Source of the DNA: Bordetella genomosp. 4
Lineage (GTDB): Bacteria > Pseudomonadota > Gammaproteobacteria > Burkholderiales > Burkholderiaceae_B
Direction of reading: 5' to 3'
Assembly (NCBI RefSeq): GCF_002261185.1
Contig: NZ_NEVQ01000020.1
Span: forward strand, 62,001 to 126,000
Length of the DNA stretch: 64,000 nucleotides
Shown: positions 1 through 8,841 of the stretch, piece by piece
Layout: every line of letters starts with the position of its first letter
How positions within the stretch are numbered: the stretch's first letter is position 1
Program-made: the position numbers and the translations under genes
The notes under the pieces: model-generated
Database searches by the model: none
Seen by the model: the letters and a program-made list of their open reading frames with translations, nothing else
What the model was told of the DNA's origin: nothing

Positions 1-186
1 CTCGTCGCCCAGTAGCTTTCCTGTCGTGGTAGCAGCCACGGTTTCTACTGCGCGCCAGATCTGGCCTCCCGGCGCAGGCTGCTCGTCCACCACCAGCACC
101 GACAATCCCGCCGCCCGCAAACGTATCGCCGCGCTCATGCCGGCAGGCCCCGCCCCCACAATCAACACATTTACTTCGCGCGTCAT
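1..186 (-). CDS. NAD(P)/FAD-dependent oxidoreductase, N-terminal fragment
   Basis: The first 62 codons of a flavoprotein that runs off the left edge. The N-terminus reads MTREVNVLIVGAGPAG, with the dinucleotide-binding glycine motif at residues 11-16, followed by the APGGQIW segment that is typical of the pyridine-nucleotide oxidoreductase subunit of HcnB / opine oxidase A / D-hydroxyproline dehydrogenase complexes. The start codon overlaps the stop of the upstream ferredoxin-like gene in an ATGA, so the two are translationally coupled. Inferred role: the electron-transfer flavoprotein subunit of a three-component amine dehydrogenase, together with the two genes before it. The C-terminus and any cysteine cluster lie outside the window. 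Confidence 0.85.
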   Translation of the reverse strand, partial: MTREVNVLIVGAGPAGMSAAIRLRAAGLSVLVVDEQPAPGGQIWRAVETVAATTTGKLLGDE

Positions 187-491
187 GGCAGGACACTCCG
201 TTTTCCGAATTGACGTTCGACGCGCATGCCTTCACGCACTGTCACGAGACAGGTCTGTGTAGACGCCACGCCATCCACAATAGCCAGGCAATCGAAGCAC
301 ACCCCCATCATGCAATACGGCGCGCGCGGGCTTTCGTTTACCGGCGTCGTACGCGATGCTGCCGTTTGCTGGCGCAGCAATACGGCCGCTACCGTTTCGC
401 CGGGCTCGGCACGGACCGGCACCCCGTCTATCGTCAAAGTCAGCGCCTGGGCGCCAGGTTCATGCAGCTTGCGAAACATCGAAGCGCTCAT
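183..491 (-). CDS. (2Fe-2S)-binding subunit of a flavin amine/opine oxidase
   Basis: A small ferredoxin-like protein (102 aa) with the cysteine pattern C60-x4-C65-x2-C68-x12-C81, which is the plant-type (2Fe-2S) signature of the HcnA / opine oxidase small subunit / sarcosine oxidase alpha N-terminal family. The chosen start (MSASMFRKL) overlaps the end of the preceding flavoprotein gene by about 30 bases; the alternative Met at 479 shortens the overlap to 20. The stop overlaps the next gene by ATGA. It sits between a DAO-type dehydrogenase and an NAD(P)/FAD oxidoreductase, so it probably passes electrons from the substrate flavin to the second flavoprotein. The exact substrate cannot be read from the sequence. 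Confidence 0.88.
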   Translation of the reverse strand: MSASMFRKLHEPGAQALTLTIDGVPVRAEPGETVAAVLLRQQTAASRTTPVNESPRAPYCMMGVCFDCLAIVDGVASTQTCLVTVREGMRVERQFGKRSVLP

Positions 492-1599
492 GGTGAAAAA
501 TTTCCAAAGAATCCGGCAGCTTGCGTTCGGCCAAAGCACGGGCAAAGGGCCCGGCGTGGAACGACGCCAGCGTGACGCCAGAGTGACAAAGCGCGGTCCA
601 CGCGCCGGGATACTGGGTGGACTCGGCATAGACCGGTACACCATCGGGAGTCATCACACGCAGGCACGACCAATGACGCACCCATCTCGCATCAGCCAGA
701 TCCGGCAAAACGCGCAGTGCCTTGCGGCTCATGCGCACGGCAGCATCGGTGGTCGTGCTCAGGTCATAGCCGACCTCTTCCTGGGTCACGCCTATCATTA
801 CCGTGCCTTCGCCGGTTTGCCGCAGTCCGCTGGCAGGCACGGGCAACAGCGGTGCAACACGCTCGGTCACGAGCAACTGACCACGCTGAGGGCGCAGCGG
901 CACGTCCAGCGCCACCATCGGCCCCAATGCCACGGACCCTAAACCAGCAGCTAATACGACGTTCGAAGCGCCATACACGGCGGGGCGATCTTCTGTACCC
1001 GCATGCACCAGAAACCCACCGCCTTGCTGGGCTTGAATATTCAGAACAGGATGCTGACTGCGCAATGCCCCACCGCGCGACAGGAATGCTGCCTGTAAAG
1101 CAGCCAGCAGACGCAGGGGATTCACATGCCCGTCCATCTGGCCAAAACTCGCACCGGAGACCTCGGCCCCCCACCGCACAGCAGGGAACATGCGCTCGAG
1201 TCCGCCACGATCCAGCATGTCGATACAGGACTCTGTCTCGGCGGCTTGTGCCTGCCATTGCCCCATGCGCAATGCACGCGCCTCCCATTGCGCCTGCCCT
1301 AGACAAAAATGCAAGCCGCCTCGCTGCTCGTAATCCAGCTTTATCCCCGTTTCGCGTTCCAGTTCGTCAGCGAACGCGGGCCATAACTGAGCAGCCAAGC
1401 GGGATAAACGCTGGTAGTGCGGATTACCGTAGCCTTTTCCCTGCACCCAGACCAGACCGAAATTCGCCTTGGCGGCGCGCAAGTCGGTGTCTGCACCGTC
1501 CAGCATCAGCACCCGTTTCCCTTGCCCGGCCAAACCTGCGGCAATCGCGGCACCCACCATCCCTGCGCCAGCAACGATGTAGTCGTAGTCCTTAGCCAT
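460..1599 (-). CDS. FAD-dependent amino-acid/amine dehydrogenase (DAO family, HcnC-like)
   Basis: A DAO-superfamily flavoenzyme of 379 aa. The Rossmann motif GAGMVGAA is near residues 11-18, and the C-terminal FAD-contact region contains HSGVTLA. Proteins of this kind oxidise the C-N bond of D-amino acids, opines, glycine or hydroxyproline and hand electrons to partner subunits. It is the first gene of an overlapping three-gene operon (this gene, a 2Fe-2S protein, an NAD(P)/FAD protein), the same composition as hcnABC, opine oxidases and D-hydroxyproline dehydrogenase. A LysR gene starts 184 bases away on the other strand and is the obvious regulator. The neighbouring opine-type LysR and the peptide-type binding protein make an opine or modified amino acid a plausible substrate, but this is inference. 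Confidence 0.87.
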   Translation of the reverse strand: MAKDYDYIVAGAGMVGAAIAAGLAGQGKRVLMLDGADTDLRAAKANFGLVWVQGKGYGNPHYQRLSRLAAQLWPAFADELERETGIKLDYEQRGGLHFCLGQAQWEARALRMGQWQAQAAETESCIDMLDRGGLERMFPAVRWGAEVSGASFGQMDGHVNPLRLLAALQAAFLSRGGALRSQHPVLNIQAQQGGGFLVHAGTEDRPAVYGASNVVLAAGLGSVALGPMVALDVPLRPQRGQLLVTERVAPLLPVPASGLRQTGEGTVMIGVTQEEVGYDLSTTTDAAVRMSRKALRVLPDLADARWVRHWSCLRVMTPDGVPVYAESTQYPGAWTALCHSGVTLASFHAGPFARALAERKLPDSLEIFHHERFDVSQAA

Positions 1600-1723
1600 G
1601 GCAGTTCAGCCCTCTATTGACAGTACGACGCGCATCGGCGCGACGATAGAACACTGATTTGCCATACATCCCTCGCTGGTGCCCTCGCCTATGCTGCGTG
1701 GGACGGTTTGCGCTATAAATCAC

Positions 1724-1774
1724 CCTATAACCAAAACAGGAATTACCACTCACCAATCGATTGAAAGTTATAGG
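1724..1774. promoter_or_regulatory. Inverted repeat CCTATAAC / GTTATAGG, likely LysR operator
   Basis: Perfect 8-base inverted arms at 1724-1731 and 1767-1774 lie in the divergent intergenic region, ending 10 bases before the LysR start codon. A near-identical element (GGTTATAAGG) occurs at 4430-4439 upstream of the binding-protein gene, suggesting a shared regulator. Confidence 0.45.
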
Positions 1775-1783
1775 ACCGCGGTC

Positions 1784-2698
1784 ATGCAGCAACCCTTGAA
1801 TCTGAGACAAGTAGAGGCCTTCAAAGCCATCATCGAACACGGCACTGTCAGTCAGGCAGCGCTGGTGTTGAACGTGTCCCAACCCGCTGTCAGCAAACTG
1901 CTGGCGCATCTGGAAGCAGATACCGGACTGACCTTGTTCGACCGCGTGCGCGGCAAGCTCGCCCCGACACCGCAAGGCATGCAGCTCTATCACGAGGTCG
2001 ATCGAGTCTTTGCCGGTCTGCGCCAGGTCGAGCAAGCCGTCGACTCGATCCGTCGCAACGAAGCGCGCAATCTGGTGGTGGGCGTGATGCCGGCGTTGTC
2101 TGGCTCTTTCATACGCCGTGTCATCGAAAATTTTCTGAAGATTCATCCCGATGTGCATGTATCCGTCCAGAACCGCGCCTCGCTGTTTCTGGCAAATTGG
2201 CTGGCCACTCGCCAGATCGATGTGGCGCTGGTCGGCAGCCGCGTAGACAATCCGTATATCGAGCGAGAGACGTTGTTCCAACACCCCTTGGTCTGTGCCA
2301 TGCATGTCAATCACGCATTGACACGCAAACGTGTGATTCGCCCGCGGGACTTGAGCGGCGAGCCTTTCGTGGCCTTTGCGTCGGACAGCCAGACACATGA
2401 ACTGGTAGAGGCCGCATTCGAACGCAGCAACGCCACCTTGAATGTGGTGTTGGATGCGAACACGGCACCCACCGCATGCGAATTGGTCGCCGCTGGCTTG
2501 GGTGTGTCCTTGATTCATCCGTTGTTTGCCGATGGATTGCAAAATCGCCTGGTATTGCGACGGTTTGATCCCGAAATGCAGTTCCATTTCCAGCTCTGCC
2601 GCGCACATGCATCGCGCAACGCGAGCTTGACGGATACCTTTATCCAGGAAGCCCGGAACGTCGCGTCGCAAGTATCCCGCGAGGTGCTAAAGGGTTAA
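1784..2698 (+). CDS. LysR-family transcriptional regulator
   Basis: A 304-residue LysR-type regulator. The N-terminal winged helix-turn-helix is at about residues 5-63 (LRQVEAFKAIIEHGTVSQAA, then NVSQPAVSKLLAHLE), followed by the periplasmic-binding-protein-like effector domain with the PALSGSFIRRVIENFL segment. The chosen ATG gives a normal-length LysR; upstream in-frame codons would add 35 non-conserved residues. The sequence resembles the OccR/NocR type of opine-responsive regulators. It is divergent from the oxidase operon and convergent with the binding-protein gene, and it has an inverted repeat just upstream of its start. Inferred target: the oxidase operon and possibly the binding protein. 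Confidence 0.9.
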   Translation: MQQPLNLRQVEAFKAIIEHGTVSQAALVLNVSQPAVSKLLAHLEADTGLTLFDRVRGKLAPTPQGMQLYHEVDRVFAGLRQVEQAVDSIRRNEARNLVVGVMPALSGSFIRRVIENFLKIHPDVHVSVQNRASLFLANWLATRQIDVALVGSRVDNPYIERETLFQHPLVCAMHVNHALTRKRVIRPRDLSGEPFVAFASDSQTHELVEAAFERSNATLNVVLDANTAPTACELVAAGLGVSLIHPLFADGLQNRLVLRRFDPEMQFHFQLCRAHASRNASLTDTFIQEARNVASQVSREVLKG

Positions 2699-2702
2699 CA
2701 AA

Positions 2703-2723
2703 GAGGGCCGGCCAAGGCCCCTC
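2703..2723. terminator. GC-rich hairpin between convergent genes
   Basis: GAGGGCC and GGCCCCTC flank a short loop, 5 bases after the LysR stop and 5 bases before the end of the convergent binding-protein gene. There is no clear T-tract, so it may act as a weak bidirectional terminator. Confidence 0.4.
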
Positions 2724-2728
2724 GCCAC

Positions 2729-4291
2729 TCAAGGAGCCGACAACGTGGCTGCCTCTGTGATGGACGGCTGCAGATTCAGCGCCCCCTTCAGGTCATAGCC
2801 GTAGTTCACACCGTCGCCCCGCGCCCATACTTGCTTCAACCCAAAAAGCGGCACGGAGCAGACGTCGTCATGAATCTTGGCTTGCGCGTCTTTCCAGAGG
2901 GCGAGCTGCTTTTGTGGATCCGGCTCGATGCGTGCGGCGCGTATGTCCGCATCCCCTACCGCGCAATGTCCAAAATTCGACATCGCAGCAGGGGCACCGA
3001 TAGCGGCTGCCGAATCATAGAATTCGCTCAGGTACACATCCGCATTAGGGAACCGCGCCGCACCGTAAAACACCAGCGCACTCTGGTCCTTTCGGCTCTT
3101 GGCTTGATAGGTCGCATGGTCTACGACCTCCATTTCCAGCTTGATTCCCGCCTTGGCCAACTGCGCCTGGATAATCTCCATGATGGGCTGTTGCGCCGAA
3201 ATATTCGAGACGATCGATTTGATCGCAATACCATTCGGAAAGCCGGCTTCGGTCAATAGCGCCTTGGCGCGGTCCAGATCATAGGCATATGCGCCCGCGC
3301 TGCAGTCTTGGCCCAGATACCCGTTCGGCACAACCGAACAGCCCTTTTCAGCCACGTCCTTGCCTGCATAACGCACAATCTCATCGACGTTGATGGCGGC
3401 GGCAATCGCCTGACGTACCTTCAGATTGTCCAAAGGCTTGATACTGCGATTGATGAACAGCGTGCGGAATTCGGCGGGCTCGAAAATATCGACCTTCATC
3501 CCGCGCTTGATGGATCGTTCTACCCAACGCTGTTCCCGCTTGCCCTGCATCACGTCGATTTCGTTCGACGTAAAAGCCAGTTCGCGAGCACTATCCGAAG
3601 GAATCATGCGATACGTGATGCCGGCCAGTTTGGGTTTGCCACGGAAATAGGCATCATTGGCGACGAGCTTTACATACTGCTGCGTCACATGCTCGCCAAA
3701 GGCGAATGGACCCGTACCTATCGGCGACTGTCCAAACTTATCGCCGAGTTTTTCTGCCGCGGCCTTGCTGACGATGTTGCCACCATGATAATCAGACACG
3801 CGCCCCAGGAATGCTGCGTCTGGGTACTTCAATGTGAATTTCACGGTGTAGTCGTCGATGGCTTCGACCTTATCCAGGATGGCGAAATTCGCCGCGAAAC
3901 TGGAACGCTTGGGGTCTGCCGCTCTCTCAATCGAGTACACCACGTCAGCGGCCTTCAGCTCTCCGTACCCGTCATGAAACTGCACACCTTTACGCAAATG
4001 AAAGGTCCAGACCTTGCTGTCCGGCGAGGACTCCCATTTTTCTGCCAAGTCCGGCTCAAGGGCCTTTGGATCGGCGCTCCCCGGCGGAAAACGAACCAGG
4101 CCATCGAACATCTCCGACGCGACGCCCTTGTCCGCTGTCGACGTGGCACGATGGGGATCGAGTGTCGCGTTGTCGGCAGCACCCGAGCTGATACGCAGCG
4201 TCGGACGATCTTGAGCGTAAGCCGTAGATTGCAATCCCGCGCCCAAAGCAAAAAGAGCAGCGGCCAGAACAGTAAGTGCAGGACGTTTCAT
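2729..4291 (-). CDS. ABC transporter substrate-binding protein, family 5 (peptide/opine/nickel type)
   Basis: A periplasmic solute receptor of 520 aa in the DppA/OppA family. A Sec signal peptide (MKRPALTVLAAALFALGAG, ending near TAYAQ) is followed by the family-5 pattern: LDPHRATSTADKGVASEMFDGLV, the W-x-F-x-LRKGVQFHDG motif near residue 105, and FGRT-like pocket segments. The start was chosen at the Met with a clear Shine-Dalgarno (AAGGGAAACC) rather than 16 codons upstream. No permease or ATPase genes accompany it, so it must share a transporter encoded elsewhere. A TTATAA-type element at 4430-4439 matches the operator of the nearby LysR gene, suggesting that the two units are co-regulated and that it imports the substrate of the oxidase operon. 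Confidence 0.9.
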   Translation of the reverse strand: MKRPALTVLAAALFALGAGLQSTAYAQDRPTLRISSGAADNATLDPHRATSTADKGVASEMFDGLVRFPPGSADPKALEPDLAEKWESSPDSKVWTFHLRKGVQFHDGYGELKAADVVYSIERAADPKRSSFAANFAILDKVEAIDDYTVKFTLKYPDAAFLGRVSDYHGGNIVSKAAAEKLGDKFGQSPIGTGPFAFGEHVTQQYVKLVANDAYFRGKPKLAGITYRMIPSDSARELAFTSNEIDVMQGKREQRWVERSIKRGMKVDIFEPAEFRTLFINRSIKPLDNLKVRQAIAAAINVDEIVRYAGKDVAEKGCSVVPNGYLGQDCSAGAYAYDLDRAKALLTEAGFPNGIAIKSIVSNISAQQPIMEIIQAQLAKAGIKLEMEVVDHATYQAKSRKDQSALVFYGAARFPNADVYLSEFYDSAAAIGAPAAMSNFGHCAVGDADIRAARIEPDPQKQLALWKDAQAKIHDDVCSVPLFGLKQVWARGDGVNYGYDLKGALNLQPSITEAATLSAP

Positions 4292-4429
4292 GGTTTCCCT
4301 TGGGGCCACGTGACGCACGCGGCGATGGTTGGTTGACACATCAGCCGCGAATGGAGCGGCACGGTCGCCACCTTAGGCGCGTGCCACTCACCCCGTCAAA
4401 GTCCTTCAACTACACCAACTATTCTCAAA

Positions 4430-4439
4430 GGTTATAAGG
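4430..4439. promoter_or_regulatory. GGTTATAAGG element, candidate operator
   Basis: It lies 139 bases upstream of the binding-protein start. Its reverse complement, CCTTATAACC, differs by one inserted base from CCTATAACC at 1724-1732 in the LysR promoter. Confidence 0.3.
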
Positions 4440-4562
4440 TCGGCCTGGTGCGTACTCGCCCTCCAGGAAGCGATGCACGGGGCTTATGGTTATTACTGAT
4501 GCCCCGAAATTTTCGAACCTAGGGAAAACACTAGGCGAATTACACCGCCTGCGGGTCCCTCT

Positions 4563-5561
4563 TTACATCTTGATGTTCGCCTTCTTGGCGACGTCGGCCC
4601 ATTTCGCCACTTCGGCCTTCTGGAACTTACCGAGTTCCTCTGGGCCTGCACCGGAAACATCCAATCCGAGTCCTTGGAGTTGTTTCAGCACTTCCGGCTG
4701 CTTTAGCGTCTGGCTCATCGCGGCATACAGTTTTTGAATTACGTCATCCGGCGTGCCAGCGGGCGCGAAAACGGCTTGCCAAGATAGGACTTCGAAACCG
4801 GGCAGGCCCAGCTTGTCCATCGGAGCGACGTCCGGCAGGACGGGCGACGGCGTCGTCGACGTCACACCCAACGCGCGCAATCTACCTGCCTGGATTAGCG
4901 GCACCGACGACGTGATGTTGTCGAAAACCAGGTCGATCTCGCCGCTCACCAGTGCCTGCAAGGACGGGGCGCTACCCTTGTACGGGACGTGCAGCATGTT
5001 CACGCCGGTGACATCCATGAACAACTCCCCGGTCAAATGCTGCGAGCTGCCCACACCAGACGAACCAAAATTCAATTGACTGTCGGGTTTTTTCCCCGCA
5101 TCGATCAGATCCTGGACCGTCTTGTACGGGCTGTCGGCTCGCACTACCAATACATTGGGCAAGCTCCCTGTCAGGATGACGGGCTTGAACGACGTGACGG
5201 GGTCATAACCGATATCGGGATAAATGCTGACATTGATCGCGTGGGAGCTGATCGTACCGCCGACAATGTTGTAGCCGTCAGGCTTGGCGCGCGCGACCTT
5301 GGCAGAACCGAGGCTGCCGCCGGTACCACCCATGTTTTCCACAACAATAGGTTGACCCAGGATTTTCGCTGCCGAGACACTATAAATGCGGCCAATAATG
5401 TCGGTCGCGCCTCCTGGCGCAAATGGCACTGTATAAGTGATGGGCCGATCAGGCCACTCTGCCGCCAGTGCAGTAAAGGGCAATCCGACAGCGCCGGCAG
5501 CAACGGCAGCAGCGCTGGCTTTCAACAGCGAACGACGGTGGTGGTCAATGACACGTGACAT
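4563..5561 (-). CDS. Bug-family tripartite tricarboxylate transporter receptor (first of three)
   Basis: A 332-residue periplasmic receptor of the Bug/TctC family. The N-terminus carries RRSLLKASAAAVAAGAVGLP, a possible Tat-type signal; next come the family landmarks WPDRPITYTVPFAPGGATDIIGR, the ENMGGTGGSLGSAKVARAKPDGY region and the HVPYKGSAP segment. Bug proteins bind small carboxylates with a closing-flytrap mechanism and usually work with TctAB membrane subunits, which are absent here. It is the last gene on the minus strand after a 2-hydroxyacid dehydrogenase (118 bases away). Inferred role: capture of a 2-hydroxy- or 2-oxo-acid used by that enzyme and the divergent TPP enzyme. Confidence 0.92.
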   Translation of the reverse strand: MSRVIDHHRRSLLKASAAAVAAGAVGLPFTALAAEWPDRPITYTVPFAPGGATDIIGRIYSVSAAKILGQPIVVENMGGTGGSLGSAKVARAKPDGYNIVGGTISSHAINVSIYPDIGYDPVTSFKPVILTGSLPNVLVVRADSPYKTVQDLIDAGKKPDSQLNFGSSGVGSSQHLTGELFMDVTGVNMLHVPYKGSAPSLQALVSGEIDLVFDNITSSVPLIQAGRLRALGVTSTTPSPVLPDVAPMDKLGLPGFEVLSWQAVFAPAGTPDDVIQKLYAAMSQTLKQPEVLKQLQGLGLDVSGAGPEELGKFQKAEVAKWADVAKKANIKM

Positions 5562-5678
5562 GGTTATACGCTCCTCAATATTGGATTTTCTAATTCAATG
5601 ATCCAAGGCCAGTCCAGTCAGCCTGAACCTTGGCGATGATCTGTGGGGATCAGCCTGCCTGCCGGCGATATCCGGCCC

Positions 5679-6923
5679 CTAGAGAGGTGCCCTGCGCAAT
5701 AACGTGTGGTCGATCTCATAGGGATGATTGATCCCCAGCAAAGCCATATCACGATCGACTTCGGTGCGCAGAATGTGGATAGCATGTGCCACGCCCGCTT
5801 CGCCCGCCACGGTTGCAGCATAGTTGAACGAGCGGCCATTGAAAACACAGCGGGCCCCTAAAGCCAGCGCTTTCAGGACATCTGTGCCGCGCCGAATACC
5901 GCTATCCATCATCACGACGAGGCCCTCGGCCGTCTCGGCGATCTCTGGCAACACGTCCAGCGGCGAGAGCGCGCTGTCCAACTGACGTCCGCCATGATTG
6001 GATACGATGATGCCGTCCGCTCCTGCCGAACGCGCGAGCTGGGCATCCTCTTTGCGCATGATCCCCTTGATGACCAGGGGACCTTTCCAGAGCTTGCGGG
6101 CAACTTTGACATGTTCCCAGCATAGATGGTCGCGCGCGACGAAATCGCGCTTCACCGATGCTGACAGAATCGGCGCACCGCGCTCGGCACGCCAGTTTTC
6201 AAAATGAGGCATGCCATGGCGGGTAAGAGTTCTCAAAAACGTCCCCGCCAGCCAACGTGGATGGCTGATGCCGTCCCAGGCCAAACGCGCACTGGGCCGC
6301 AGCGGCGTAGAAAAGCCATTTTTCACATAGCGCTCGGGATTCACCTGGACCGGCAAGTCCACTGTCAGGACCAAGGTGCCAAAGCCCGCCGCCTCAATAC
6401 GCGCCAGCAGCTCTGCGATACGCTTTTCATCTCCCGGCAGATAGGCCTGAAACCACGTCCCGGGGGCCGCCTCGGCGACGTCTTCCATCCGGATGAGCGA
6501 TGCGCCGCTCATGACCGCCGGGACGCGATGCTCACGAGCCGTCTTGGCCAGGACGATATCCCCGCGATAGCTCCACATTGCCGCCAATCCCACGGGGCTG
6601 ATCCCAAATGGGCTCGCGTACTGCTGATCGAACAACGTGATGCCTTGCGTGCGTTTTTCGACGCCCTCCAGCACACGCGGAGAAAACGCCCAACGGTTGA
6701 ACGCCTGGCGGTTCCGGCCCATCGAGACCTCATCGTCCGCGCCATTGGCAATGTAGCTATAGAGCTGTCGAGGAAGCTTGTTGCGAGCAAGCGGCTGAAA
6801 ATCGTCCAGGCAGTGCACCTGCTTTAGCACCGCAGGTAGGGGCTTGGCAGCGACGGGCTTCGTATCGGCCGCCTCGCTCGTATCTTGAGGAATCGAGGTT
6901 GTGTAGTTCGTAGGAGCGGTCAT
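5679..6923 (-). CDS. FMN-dependent alpha-hydroxyacid dehydrogenase/oxidase
   Basis: A 414-residue member of the glycolate oxidase / L-lactate dehydrogenase / mandelate dehydrogenase family, which oxidises (S)-2-hydroxyacids to 2-oxoacids on FMN. Visible landmarks are YSYIANGADDE (residues 55-65), PVGLAAMWSYRGD, WFQAYLPGD (Y161), the FMN-contact Lys in VIKGIMRKEDA, the catalytic SNHGGRQLD (His310, Arg313), and the phosphate-binding region MMDSGIRRGTDVLKALALGAR. The ATG at 6923 was chosen; an in-frame TTG at 6944 would add 7 residues. A proline-rich N-terminal extension of about 35 residues precedes the domain. It is divergent from a TPP-dependent enzyme that could act on its 2-oxoacid product, as in the mandelate pathway (FMN dehydrogenase then TPP decarboxylase). 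Confidence 0.9.
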   Translation of the reverse strand: MTAPTNYTTSIPQDTSEAADTKPVAAKPLPAVLKQVHCLDDFQPLARNKLPRQLYSYIANGADDEVSMGRNRQAFNRWAFSPRVLEGVEKRTQGITLFDQQYASPFGISPVGLAAMWSYRGDIVLAKTAREHRVPAVMSGASLIRMEDVAEAAPGTWFQAYLPGDEKRIAELLARIEAAGFGTLVLTVDLPVQVNPERYVKNGFSTPLRPSARLAWDGISHPRWLAGTFLRTLTRHGMPHFENWRAERGAPILSASVKRDFVARDHLCWEHVKVARKLWKGPLVIKGIMRKEDAQLARSAGADGIIVSNHGGRQLDSALSPLDVLPEIAETAEGLVVMMDSGIRRGTDVLKALALGARCVFNGRSFNYAATVAGEAGVAHAIHILRTEVDRDMALLGINHPYEIDHTLLRRAPL

Positions 6924-7167
6924 GTCTCGTTTTTCTGGGAACAATCCCCTTTATGTGCCGCGATCAGGAACATCTTTCGGACCAGCAGCATCGACGATGC
7001 TATACGCGCGCGTAGGGAACCGCTATGCGGATTCGGCACATCAGGTATGCACGAAATGCAGCGCATAACGCCCCTAAAGCGGGATAACCTGCCGCCATCC
7101 ATTGCCGCAAGCCCCGGCATCGCGCCGATCCGCCCAAGGCGACTGACTTTTTTACTGACACTCGCCC

Positions 7168-8841
7168 ATGAACACTCCAGTCCAACAGGCCGGGCGCACC
7201 GCTGGCCGTGCCCTCGTTTCCTCGCTCGTCGCTCACGGTGTAGAGCGGGTATTCTGCGTTCCAGGTGAAAGCTACCTGGAAGTCCTGGACGCCCTGAAGG
7301 ACGTCGAAGACCAGATCGATCTGATCGTCACCAAACACGAGGGTGCAGCGGCCAACATGGCCGAGGCCGATGGCAAGCTGACGGGCAAACCCGGCATCTG
7401 CATGGTGACGCGCGGCCCCGGCGCCACACATGCCAGCATTGGTCTGCATATCGCTCAGCAGGACTCCACGCCGATGATCCTGTTCGTGGGCCAGATCGCC
7501 CGCAGCCATCGTGGCCGCGAGGCTTTTCAAGAAGTGGACTACCAACAGTTTTTCGGCAGCATCGCCAAGCTTGTCATCGAAATCGACGACCCGCATCGTG
7601 TTCCCGAACTGCTGGCCAAAGCATTCAACGTTGCCGTTTCAGGCCGTCCCGGGCCAGTGGTCGTGTCGCTGCCGGAGGATATGCTGACCGAACTCACGAC
7701 CGCCCCCGATTGCCAGCCGATTCAACTGCAAACATCTGAGGTCAGTGCAGCCACGCGGGAACAGATCGCCTCCGCTTTGCAGACTGCACAGCGTCCTCTC
7801 GTCATCATTGGCGGCAGCAACTGGCCGGCTCAAGCCTGCGAGGATCTCCGTACCTTTGCCGAGGCGTGGAATCTGCCCGTGGCCTGTTCGTTCCGCCGCC
7901 AAGACCTGCTGGACAACGAGAACAAGCAATACGTTGGCCATATGAGCCTGGGTATGAGCCCGGCACTAAAAGCCCTAGTGCAGGATTCGGATTTGATTAT
8001 CGCTGTCGGCACGCGCCTGGGTGATGTGCCCACCGACGGCTATACGCTGCTGGACCTGCCCACGCCGAAACAGAAACTGATTCACTTCCACCCGTCGCCC
8101 GATGAGATCGGGCGCGTTTTCCGGCCAGACCTGGCGATTCAGGCTACCTCGGACGCCGCCCTGCGTGCGCTGGTGCAACTGCAAGCCCCGAACCAAGCTC
8201 CGTGGAGTCAGCGCACAGCCCAGGCACGTGAAGCCTTTGTCGCATTCACGTCGCGCCGTGAACCAAACCCATCGCTCAATGGCGTAGATCTCACCGAAGT
8301 CATGCTGCATCTGAATGAGGTGCTGCCAGAGGACGCCATTTTGACGAATGGAGCAGGCAACTTCTCTGTCTGGCTGCACCGTTATTACCGCTATCGCACG
8401 GCCCGAACTGAGTTGGCCTCGACCTGCGGTGCAATGGGATATGGATTGCCCGCCGCAGTCGCCGCCGGGTTGCGCTTCAAGGGTCAACGCCCGGTTGTCT
8501 GCGTCGCAGGCGACGGATGCTTCATGATGTACCCGCAGGAAATCGCAACCGCCGTCGAATTCGGTGCCCCATTGATCGTGTTGCTCGTCAATAACGGCAT
8601 GTATGGCACCATCCGCATGCACCAGGAACGCGAATATCCGGGCCGTGTGTCAGGCACCCGTATTCACGGCTCGGATTATGTGGGCTTGGCGACCTCGCTG
8701 GGTGCCTACGCAGAGCGTGTGCAGGACGCGGCCGATTTTCCCCAGGCATTCGAGCGCGCGCAAAAAGCCGGTGGCGTTGCCGTCCTCGAACTGGTCACCG
8801 ATCCGTTGCAGATCACGCCTGACAAGCGGATCCAGGCGTAG
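7168..8841 (+). CDS. Thiamine-pyrophosphate-dependent 2-oxoacid enzyme (acetolactate synthase-like)
   Basis: A 557-residue three-domain TPP enzyme. The Pyr domain carries the activating glutamate (KHEGAAANMAEADG, Glu58) and the GPGATHA loop; the middle domain spans about residues 195-330; the PP domain has the GDG...NN TPP-binding motif (VAGDGCFMMYPQEIATAVEF, then LLVNNGMYGTI). Family members decarboxylate 2-oxoacids or condense them (acetolactate synthase, benzoylformate decarboxylase, sulfoacetaldehyde acetyltransferase). The FAD-site residues of true ILV synthases cannot be judged by eye, and no small subunit is adjacent, so a catabolic decarboxylase is more likely than branched-chain synthesis. 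It overlaps the end of a convergent LysR gene by 29 bases. Confidence 0.88.
   Translation: MNTPVQQAGRTAGRALVSSLVAHGVERVFCVPGESYLEVLDALKDVEDQIDLIVTKHEGAAANMAEADGKLTGKPGICMVTRGPGATHASIGLHIAQQDSTPMILFVGQIARSHRGREAFQEVDYQQFFGSIAKLVIEIDDPHRVPELLAKAFNVAVSGRPGPVVVSLPEDMLTELTTAPDCQPIQLQTSEVSAATREQIASALQTAQRPLVIIGGSNWPAQACEDLRTFAEAWNLPVACSFRRQDLLDNENKQYVGHMSLGMSPALKALVQDSDLIIAVGTRLGDVPTDGYTLLDLPTPKQKLIHFHPSPDEIGRVFRPDLAIQATSDAALRALVQLQAPNQAPWSQRTAQAREAFVAFTSRREPNPSLNGVDLTEVMLHLNEVLPEDAILTNGAGNFSVWLHRYYRYRTARTELASTCGAMGYGLPAAVAAGLRFKGQRPVVCVAGDGCFMMYPQEIATAVEFGAPLIVLLVNNGMYGTIRMHQEREYPGRVSGTRIHGSDYVGLATSLGAYAERVQDAADFPQAFERAQKAGGVAVLELVTDPLQITPDKRIQA

Noticed and set aside
1592-2671. Minus-strand frame of about 359 codons
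   Set aside because: Lies antisense to the clear LysR gene and shows no family motif.
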